Shown here: one piece after another, positions 1 to 5,459 of the stretch
Layout of the letters: each line of letters opens with the position of its first letter
Numbering within the stretch: the first letter of the stretch is position 1
Assembly: GCA_018056405.1 (NCBI GenBank)
Contig: JAGPFT010000173.1
Location: 1-6,540 of the forward strand
Direction of reading: 5' to 3'
DNA from: Anaerolineae bacterium
GTDB lineage: Bacteria; Chloroflexota; Anaerolineae; Aggregatilineales; Aggregatilineaceae
DNA length: 6,540 nt
Made by a program: the position numbers and the translations under genes
The notes under the pieces: generated by a model
Seen by the model: the letters and a program-made list of their open reading frames with translations, nothing else
Told to the model about the DNA's origin: nothing
Databases searched by the model: none

Positions 1-1629
1 CCCCTGGATAGCGCGGCGCTCGACGCCCTGCTCGGCTACGAGGGGGAACAGCCAGCAGCCGGGCCGCCGTTCGTTCTGGACTCCGGCGACGAAGCCCTGC
101 AAGACCTGGAGGCGCTCTTCGGCGAGGTGAGCGCGGAGCGCCAGCCGCCCGATTTGCAGCGCTTGTTCGACCAGGACGAGATGGATCGCGTGTTGGGCGA
201 CATGCTGGCCCCGCAGGAAGAGGCCATGCCGCCCGCCGAACCATCTCGCCGCCCGCCTGCCCCGGAACCAACCGCTGCCCCCTCTTGGGTCGAGGAACTG
301 CGCCCGTCCGAGCTACCCGTCACGGTGAAGGCAGGCGGCGCGCAGGCGAGCGTCCGGCAGAAGCAGGTGGACGAATTACCGGAGCGGCTGCGCGCCTTCC
401 GCGAAGAGGCCCTGCGCGAGCTGGGCGCGGCCCAGGCCGAGCAGGTTGCCGCTGGCGGGTTGCTGGCGGATATTCCCGGCGCGCTGCCCGCCGCTGATAT
501 GGCCATCCCCGCCGCAGTAGGACGGCGCGTCGCCGGACAACTGGTCGTCACGCCCGACCAGGAGCGGCGCGTCAGGCGGCTGCAAGCCCTGCTCGATATC
601 GGCGCGGGCGAAGAAGACGAAGAGGCCCTGGACGAGGCGGCGCGGCTGGCCTTCGCCGGGCTGGAGCCAGAAGAACTGCCCACCGCTCACCGACCTCGCC
701 GGCCCCGCCACTTCAAGCTCGACCGCGTGCTGGTCATGCTGGCACTGCTGGCTGCGCTGCTCGGCCCCTTCGCCACCGACGCGCTGCACTTTGCCGCCGA
801 TCCGCCCCCTCTCAGCGGCGACCGGGCGGCGGTCGCCGCGCAGGTGGACGCGCTGAGAGGGGGCGACTATGTGCTCTTCGCCTTCGAGTACGGGCCGGTG
901 TCGGCGGGCGAGCTAGACGCGCTGGCCGAAGCCGTGCTGCGCGATACGCTGGCGCGCGGCGCCGTCCCGCTGACAATCAGCACCAGCCCGGCGGGCGCTT
1001 TCCACGCCGGGTCGGTCGTTGCTGCGCTGGGCGACGACGCGCTGCTGCTGGCCGCGCGCGACCAGGGCGAGGAAGTATTGCACGCGGGCGAGGATTACGC
1101 CGCGCTGCGCTATCTGTCCGGCGAAGTGGTGGGCGTGCGCTCGCTGGCTACGGTGGTGTGGGGCGCGGACGGGGCGTTGGAGCGTCACCCGGCGTTCGCC
1201 ACCGACCTGCGCGGCGACGACAGCGGCCTGCCCATCACCAGCCTGGCCAGCGACATCGCTCTGATCGTGGTCGTCGGCGACGAGTCAACGGGGGTGCGCA
1301 CCTGGGCCGAGCAGTTGGCGGCGGTGCCGGTGCCCAAAGTGGCCCTGGTGACGGCGGCGATTGAGCCGCTGACCGCGCCCTATGTGGGTGAGACGGGCTA
1401 CGCCGGATTGCTGGCCGGCGCGCGCGATACCGCTCGCTACAACGCCGAGCGCAACGCCACCACCCTTGCGCCATATCAGATGCCCGGCGGCCTCTCCGTC
1501 GAGCTGCCCGATCCGCCGGCGGCGCGCTGGCACAGCCTCGCCCTGGGCGCGGCGGGGGCGGCGGGCCTGATCGCCCTGGGGATGGTCATCAACCTGCTGC
1601 GCGCGTTGGGACGGAGGCGACAGCGGTGA
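1..1629 (+). CDS. Membrane-anchored protein of unknown function, two TM helices flanking an extracytoplasmic domain (5' partial)
   Basis: I do not recognise this family. The frame is open from base 1, so the true start lies left of the window; a GTG at 127 exists but has no well-spaced Shine-Dalgarno sequence, and the residues before it have the same acidic character as those after. The visible 542 residues comprise an acidic, Pro-rich tail (about 1-110), a helical charged region (about 120-225), a basic patch (230-239), a hydrophobic helix (about 243-261), a domain of about 250 residues with alternating hydrophobic strands and helices, a second hydrophobic helix (about 512-534) and a terminal RRRQR. 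By the positive-inside rule both ends are cytoplasmic and the central domain is outside. No catalytic motif is evident. The stop overlaps the next start (GTGA), implying translational coupling with the six-helix membrane protein. Confidence is high that it is a gene, low on function. Confidence 0.85.
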   Translation, partial: PLDSAALDALLGYEGEQPAAGPPFVLDSGDEALQDLEALFGEVSAERQPPDLQRLFDQDEMDRVLGDMLAPQEEAMPPAEPSRRPPAPEPTAAPSWVEELRPSELPVTVKAGGAQASVRQKQVDELPERLRAFREEALRELGAAQAEQVAAGGLLADIPGALPAADMAIPAAVGRRVAGQLVVTPDQERRVRRLQALLDIGAGEEDEEALDEAARLAFAGLEPEELPTAHRPRRPRHFKLDRVLVMLALLAALLGPFATDALHFAADPPPLSGDRAAVAAQVDALRGGDYVLFAFEYGPVSAGELDALAEAVLRDTLARGAVPLTISTSPAGAFHAGSVVAALGDDALLLAARDQGEEVLHAGEDYAALRYLSGEVVGVRSLATVVWGADGALERHPAFATDLRGDDSGLPITSLASDIALIVVVGDESTGVRTWAEQLAAVPVPKVALVTAAIEPLTAPYVGETGYAGLLAGARDTARYNAERNATTLAPYQMPGGLSVELPDPPAARWHSLALGAAGAAGLIALGMVINLLRALGRRRQR

Positions 1630-2303
1630 CTCCTGAGAACCTCGACCTGATCGCGGGGTGGGTCTCGCTGGTGCTCACTCTGCTGGTCTTCAGCTATTTG
1701 CTGGGCGACAACGTGCTCTACCGGCTGGCTGTGCACGTGCTGGTCGGCGTGGCGGCGGGCTACACGGTCGTCGTCGCCGCCGAGAGCGTGATCAAGCCCT
1801 GGCTCGACGAAACGCTGCTGGCCGAAGCCAACGGGCGCGACGACGCGACGTTGGCCGCGCTGCGTGTCGTAGGAGCGGTGCCATTTCTGGTGGGTGTGTT
1901 GCTGCTGTTCAAGGTTTCGCCGCGCCTGGCCCCGGTCGGCAACCTGGGCCTCGTCTTTGTGATCGCCGTCGGCGTGGCCGTGGCCATCGCCGGGGCAGTG
2001 GCCGGGACGATTGTCCCGCTGGCGCGGGCGGCGGGCGAGTCGGTCGGTGAGGACACGACGGATGGACTGGTCATCCTGGTTGGGGTGATCACCACGCTGA
2101 TCTACTTCCAGTTCTTCGCCGTCGCCCGGCGCGGCGCGGTGCGAAGGCCACGCCTGCTGCGCGGGCTGAGCGCGGTCGGGCAGGTCTTCGTGACGATCAC
2201 GCTCGGCGCGCTCTACGCCGGGGCCATCCTGACCAGCCTGACTATCTTCAGCGACGTGGTCCGCGCGCAGTTGGAGTTCATCCTCGACCGGTTAGGGGGC
2301 TGA
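1626..2303 (+). CDS. Integral membrane protein, about six TM helices, function unknown
   Basis: A 225-residue hydrophobic protein starting at a GTG that overlaps the upstream TGA by 4 nt, the classic arrangement for re-initiation. Hydrophobic segments lie near residues 9-27, 35-56, 80-96, 104-130, 147-165 and 184-208. A polar loop at about 57-79 is acidic, and a basic loop (RRGAVRRPRLLR, 168-179) between helices 5 and 6 is probably cytoplasmic, which would put both termini in the cytoplasm. The stretch GDNVLYRLAVHVLVG (27-41) at the start of helix 2 looks like a conserved signature because it mixes charged and polar residues within an otherwise apolar region. No transporter or enzyme motif is recognisable. 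The MutL-family gene begins 6 nt after its stop, so the two are almost certainly co-transcribed. It may form a membrane platform with the upstream protein; this is inferred from position only. Confidence 0.85.
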   Translation: MTPENLDLIAGWVSLVLTLLVFSYLLGDNVLYRLAVHVLVGVAAGYTVVVAAESVIKPWLDETLLAEANGRDDATLAALRVVGAVPFLVGVLLLFKVSPRLAPVGNLGLVFVIAVGVAVAIAGAVAGTIVPLARAAGESVGEDTTDGLVILVGVITTLIYFQFFAVARRGAVRRPRLLRGLSAVGQVFVTITLGALYAGAILTSLTIFSDVVRAQLEFILDRLGG

Positions 2304-2309
2304 TGGCGC

Positions 2310-4187
2310 ATGGGCGTAGAGCACGTCAATTCCATCCTGGTGGCCGATCTCGGCAGCGTCCATACCCGCCTGGCCCTGATTGACCTGGTGGAGGGGCAGT
2401 ATCGCCTGATCGCCTCGGCGCGGTCGCGCACGACCGCCGAGCCGCCGCTGAGCCGGGCCAGCCTGGGCCTGGAGCGCGCCGCGCAGCGCATGTCCGAGTT
2501 GATCGGGCGGCAGATTGTGGACGAGCACGGCGACGGCCTGTTCCTGATGCCGGAGAGCGAGGGGCACGGCGTGGACGCTTTCCTGGCGACCGGCAGCGCG
2601 GGCCGCCCGATGCGCGTCTTCCTGGTCGGCCTCACGCCAGAGCTAAGCCTGGCCAGCGGCGCGCGCGTCCTCGCCAGCAGTTTCATCACCGTGACGGGGA
2701 TGCTCTGCCCCGACGACCTGCGCCCCGAAGAAGCGCAGATCAACGCCCTGCTGAGCGGCGAGCCGGACGTGATCCTGATCGCCGGCGGGACGGACAACGG
2801 CGCAGACGACCTTCTGCTGGCGCTGCTGCGCCGCGTGGCGCGGGCGCTGGGCCTGATCCGGCGCGGGACGATGCCGGTGGTGCTCTTCGCCGGCAACCAG
2901 GTGCTACGCGCGCACGTCAAGGCGCTGTTCAGCCCCTATACCACTGTGTTTACCGCGCGCAACGTGCGCCCGACGCTGGACGAAGAGCAGCTTGTCCCCG
3001 CGCAGATCGAGCTGGCCCTGGTCTACGATGAGTTTCGCACGCGCAGCCCCGGCGGGTTTGAGGCCGTGGGACGCTCCAGCCAGGTGGGGGTGGTGCCCAC
3101 CGTGCAGGGGACGATCAGCACCGTGCGCTATCTGAGCGCGCTGCCTTCGCCGGGCCTCGGCCCGCTGTGCGTGGACGTGGGCAGCGCCAACAGTTTCCTC
3201 GTGGCGGGCGTGCGCGGACAGCCCCAGCATGTGGTGCGCACCGACCTGGGCGTGGGGCACAGCTTCCCGGCGGCCCTGCAGGCGGTGACGCCCGACCGTC
3301 TGCGGCGCTGGCTGCCGGAGGAGGTGAGCGAGGACGCCCTGTGGGATTACGCCTACAACAAGCAGCTTCGCCCGGCGACGATTCCCGCCACGCTGGAGGA
3401 GTTGCTGATCGAGCAGGCATTGGCCCGCGAGATCGTGCGCGCCCTGGTGAGCAGCGCGCGCCCGGACTGGGGGCAGGGCGATGGCGAGGTGCTGCCACCC
3501 TTTGGCCCGCTGATTGGAGCGGGCGCCATCCTCACCGAAGCCCCGCATCCGGGCGTGGCAGCTCTGCTGCTGCTCGACGCGCTGCAACCGGTCGGGCTGG
3601 CCGACTTGCGCCTCGACCCGCACAACCTGATCGCGGCGCTGGGCGTGGTCGCCTACCTCAAACCGGTAGCGACCGTGCAGGCGTTGGAAGCGGGCGGCCT
3701 GGTTGAGCTAGGCCCAGCATTCTGCCCGCTGGGGCGTGTCAGGGATGGGCGCAAAGCCATGTCGGTCGAGATTCGCCAGCCGGGGGAGCAGATCATCCGC
3801 CACACAGTGCGCGGCGGCGAGCTATGGCTGGCCCCGCTGACGGCGGGGACGCGCGTTGAGGTCGTGGTGCGGCTGGGGCGCGGCCTGGCCATTGACGGGC
3901 GGCGGCGCATCAAGCGGCGACTGGTCGCTGGGGCCGCCGGCCTGATCTTCGATGCGCGCGGGCGACCGCTGGCCCTGCCGCGCGGCGCAGAGCACGCCCG
4001 CCGCCTGACCGCCTGGCTCAAGGCGGCGATGGGCGGTCGCCTGCCTGAAGCGACCCCTGTCGCCGATGACGCGGAGCTGCGCCCCGCCCCGCAAGACCTC
4101 ACCGCGCCTGTCTCCGATGCGCGCCTGGCGGCGCTGGTGGAGTCTTCTGCCTGGGAGGAGGAGGCGGAGGATGCCCTACTACCCTGA
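2310..4187 (+). CDS. MutL/GlmL-family ASKHA protein (annotated in databases as glutamate mutase L), with C-terminal extension
   Basis: A 625-residue cytoplasmic protein with no signal peptide or TM helix. It has the ASKHA (actin/Hsp70/sugar-kinase) layout of the MutL family. Phosphate-1 is VADLGSVHTRLALIDL (11-26). The MutL core includes LIAGGTDNG (156-164), PVVLFAGNQ (189-197) and NVRPTLDEEQLVPAQ (218-232). A phosphate-2-like loop VDVGSANS lies at 288-295, a conserved helix DYAYNKQLRPATIP at 346-359, and an adenosine-type GPLIGAGAILTE at 399-410. GlmL/MutL is encoded next to glutamate mutase in clostridia and is thought to act as its chaperone or reactivator. Here no mutase is visible and the neighbours are membrane proteins, so that role is doubtful. 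Typical members have about 460 residues; this one carries roughly 150 extra at the C-terminus. Phosphate-2 lacks the usual GG-x-T-T-D. The ATG at 2310 follows AGGGGG (2294-2299) by 10 nt. The gene overlaps the next one by 17 nt. The family call is firm; the function is not. Confidence 0.88.
   Translation: MGVEHVNSILVADLGSVHTRLALIDLVEGQYRLIASARSRTTAEPPLSRASLGLERAAQRMSELIGRQIVDEHGDGLFLMPESEGHGVDAFLATGSAGRPMRVFLVGLTPELSLASGARVLASSFITVTGMLCPDDLRPEEAQINALLSGEPDVILIAGGTDNGADDLLLALLRRVARALGLIRRGTMPVVLFAGNQVLRAHVKALFSPYTTVFTARNVRPTLDEEQLVPAQIELALVYDEFRTRSPGGFEAVGRSSQVGVVPTVQGTISTVRYLSALPSPGLGPLCVDVGSANSFLVAGVRGQPQHVVRTDLGVGHSFPAALQAVTPDRLRRWLPEEVSEDALWDYAYNKQLRPATIPATLEELLIEQALAREIVRALVSSARPDWGQGDGEVLPPFGPLIGAGAILTEAPHPGVAALLLLDALQPVGLADLRLDPHNLIAALGVVAYLKPVATVQALEAGGLVELGPAFCPLGRVRDGRKAMSVEIRQPGEQIIRHTVRGGELWLAPLTAGTRVEVVVRLGRGLAIDGRRRIKRRLVAGAAGLIFDARGRPLALPRGAEHARRLTAWLKAAMGGRLPEATPVADDAELRPAPQDLTAPVSDARLAALVESSAWEEEAEDALLP
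4154..4164 (+). promoter_or_regulatory. Strong Shine-Dalgarno sequence setting the start at 4171
   Basis: The run GGAGGAGGAGG ends 6 nt before the ATG at 4171, with a further GGAGG immediately before the ATG. It lies inside the end of the MutL-family gene, where it encodes Glu residues. It favours 4171 over two in-frame alternatives: an upstream ATG at 4066, which would give an implausible Arg-rich N-terminus and a 122-nt overlap, and a downstream ATG at 4189, which is too far from the purine run. Confidence 0.75.
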
Positions 4188-5256
4188 GATGACCGCGATC
4201 AAGGGCCTGGCCCGCGTGACGCGCGAGCGGCGGCTGCCGCCGGGCGTGGTGCACCGCCGCACGACCGTCGGGCCGGGGACGCAGGTCAGCGCGGTCACGG
4301 TCGTGCTGCAAGGGGACGTGCTGCGCGAGTACCACATCCTGGACGTAGCGCGCGCCCTCCGGTTGCGCAAGGCTGGCCCGCAGCAGGTCGCCAGCCTGAT
4401 CACCGTCGCCCCGGATCAGCGGGTGCGCCTGGGGCAAGAACTGGCCGCGCGCGGGCGCGGCAAGCGCGCGCAAGCGCTGCTCTCGCCGGCGGACGGCGAG
4501 GTGGTCAGCGTGGACGACGGGCAGATCATCATCCAGGCGAGTGAGCGGGCGGTGGAGGTCCTGGCCAAAATACCGGGCGAGGTCGAGTCCGTCGAGAACG
4601 ACATCGTGCGCCTCAGCGGCGTCGGTGCGGTGATGCAATGTGCGTGGGGCAACGGGCGCTTCTTCTTCGGGGCGTACCAATTCCTGCCCGAAGAAGGCTT
4701 CGCCGCGCTGCGCACGCTCGACCCGACCATCTCGCCCTACCGCGCCAGGATGATCATCAGCCCGCTGCCCATCGAGCGGGCCGATCTGCTGCTGGTCCAG
4801 CGCCAGGACGCGGCGGGCGTCGTCGCGCCGAGCATGGCGGCCAGCTTGCGCGAATTCGTGTTGGGGCTTACATTCCCAGTTATACTGACGGAGGGCTTCG
4901 GGCGTCGCCAGCCGACGGCGTTGATCTACCGCCTGCTCCAGAGTAACATGGGGCGGCAGGCTGCCTTCGACGCGACAACGCCAGAGCATGGGGTATGGGA
5001 GCGCCCGGAGATCGTGCTGCCGCTGCCTGCGGGCGGCACTTTCCCAGAGGCTCCCTCCCTGACGCGGGCACTGGCCGTGGGGTCCAATGTGCGCCTGACG
5101 CGCGCGCCGTGGGACGGCATTCTGGCCGAGGTCGTCGCGCTGCCGCCGACGCCCCAGGTCATTGACAACGGTCTGCGGACACAGTGTGCCAGGGTGCGCC
5201 TGCCGAACAACCGTGAGGTGCTGGTGCCGCTGGCTAATCTTGAGCTACTCGGCTAG
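4171..5256 (+). CDS. Beta-rich soluble protein with barrel-sandwich-like and KOW/SH3-like segments, function unknown
   Basis: A 361-residue protein with no signal peptide or TM helix. I do not recognise the family as a whole. Residues 35-75 hold beta strands and a helix. Residues 77-123 (APDQRVRLGQELAARG, then LLSPADGEVVSVDDGQIII) resemble a biotinyl/lipoyl-type barrel-sandwich hybrid as in HlyD-like proteins, but no lysine sits at the hairpin tip, so carrier modification is unlikely. Residues 135-167 form another beta segment ending in GNGRFFFG. Residues 185-255 look alpha/beta, with hydrophobic strands MIISPLP and FPVILTEGFG. Residues 303-361 (GSNVRLTRAPWDGILAEVV, then ARVRLPNNREVLVPLANLELLG) resemble a KOW/SH3-like barrel. 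The gene overlaps the MutL-family stop by 17 nt, so coupled expression and a shared role are likely. An adaptor or scaffold partner of the ATPase is plausible but inferred. It is the last gene before a 200-nt gap. Confidence 0.85.
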   Translation: MPYYPEMTAIKGLARVTRERRLPPGVVHRRTTVGPGTQVSAVTVVLQGDVLREYHILDVARALRLRKAGPQQVASLITVAPDQRVRLGQELAARGRGKRAQALLSPADGEVVSVDDGQIIIQASERAVEVLAKIPGEVESVENDIVRLSGVGAVMQCAWGNGRFFFGAYQFLPEEGFAALRTLDPTISPYRARMIISPLPIERADLLLVQRQDAAGVVAPSMAASLREFVLGLTFPVILTEGFGRRQPTALIYRLLQSNMGRQAAFDATTPEHGVWERPEIVLPLPAGGTFPEAPSLTRALAVGSNVRLTRAPWDGILAEVVALPPTPQVIDNGLRTQCARVRLPNNREVLVPLANLELLG

Positions 5257-5275
5257 GGCAAGAACGGAGCACCCA

Positions 5276-5296
5276 GGGCGCAGCTCTGCTGCGCCC
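5276..5296. repeat. Perfect 9-bp palindrome, REP-like element
   Basis: GGGCGCAGC and GCTGCGCCC form a perfect 9-bp stem around a TCT loop, 19 nt after the stop of the 361-residue protein gene and followed by CTAC. Short GC-rich palindromes ending in CCCCTAC recur between genes in many Chloroflexota and cyanobacterial genomes, and this looks like one copy. It could also act as a 3'-end-stabilising hairpin or weak terminator, but the bases after it are CTACGAAAAAAC, with no T-run, so an intrinsic terminator on the + strand is not supported. The 9-mer GGGCGCAGC occurs again at 5405-5413. Confidence 0.6.
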
Positions 5297-5369
5297 CTAC
5301 GAAAAAACATTCCAACGATCAGTCCTCTGTCAGGTACCAGGGGGCAGGCGGCTCGCCGCTCTGCTTCGC

Positions 5370-5399
5370 TTGCCAGGGGGATGACGGGGCTGGTTTATC
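5370..5399 (+). promoter_or_regulatory. Weak candidate promoter for the right-hand gene
   Basis: TTGCCA (5370-5375) matches five of six bases of a -35 box, and TTTATC (5394-5399), 18 nt later, matches three of six bases of a -10 box. It lies about 60 nt upstream of the ATG in a locally AT-richer spot. This is the best candidate seen in the gap, but the -10 is poor and a match of this quality could arise by chance. Confidence 0.2.
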
Positions 5400-5444
5400 A
5401 GCGGGGGCGCAGCCCGATTCCAGGCAGCGGCGGGCGCATAACGC

Positions 5445-5449
5445 GGAGG
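5445..5449 (+). promoter_or_regulatory. Shine-Dalgarno sequence for the ATG at 5460
   Basis: GGAGG lies 10 nt before the ATG at 5460. A second ATG at 5450 directly follows it but opens a frame of only five codons (MDSHG) that stops at 5465-5467, so 5460 is chosen as the real start. Confidence 0.65.
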
Positions 5450-5459
5450 ATGGATTCTC

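Larger units (their letters stand above)
5257..5459. other. Intergenic region of 203 nt, the only real gap in the window
   Basis: This gap separates the compact four-gene block from the right-hand surface-protein gene. It holds the GGGCGCAGC palindrome (5276-5296), an A6 run (5302-5307), two copies of CCAGGGGG (5337-5344 and 5373-5380, 36 nt apart), a second GGGCGCAGC (5405-5413) and the Shine-Dalgarno sequence of the next gene. Frames across it are broken or look like shadow translations, and no convincing small gene was found. Confidence 0.7.

Noticed and set aside
36..683. A 215-codon Ser/Ala/Arg-rich frame on the - strand
   Set aside because: The low-complexity composition is typical of an antisense shadow of GC-rich coding DNA; the + strand frame has coherent topology and continues across the window edge.
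4066..4170. Upstream in-frame ATG that would lengthen the 361-residue protein by 35 residues
   Set aside because: The added residues are Arg/Trp/Pro-rich and out of character, the overlap with the MutL-family gene would be 122 nt, and the strong Shine-Dalgarno sequence points to 4171.
4861..4895. An internal TATACT box followed by GGAGG, resembling a promoter plus ribosome site
   Set aside because: The only -35-like hexamer (TTGGGG) is about 14 nt away, too close, no start codon follows the GGAGG at useful spacing, and the bases encode a normal hydrophobic strand (LTFPVILTEGF).
4099..4989. A 296-codon frame on the - strand opposite the 361-residue protein
   Set aside because: It is rich in Arg, Gln, His and Pro with no domain pattern, and it lies opposite a gene with a strong Shine-Dalgarno sequence and translational overlap.
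5276..5310. Intrinsic terminator after the four-gene block
   Set aside because: The hairpin is strong but is followed by CTACGAAAAAAC with no T-run; on the other strand the T-run would precede the stem, not follow it.
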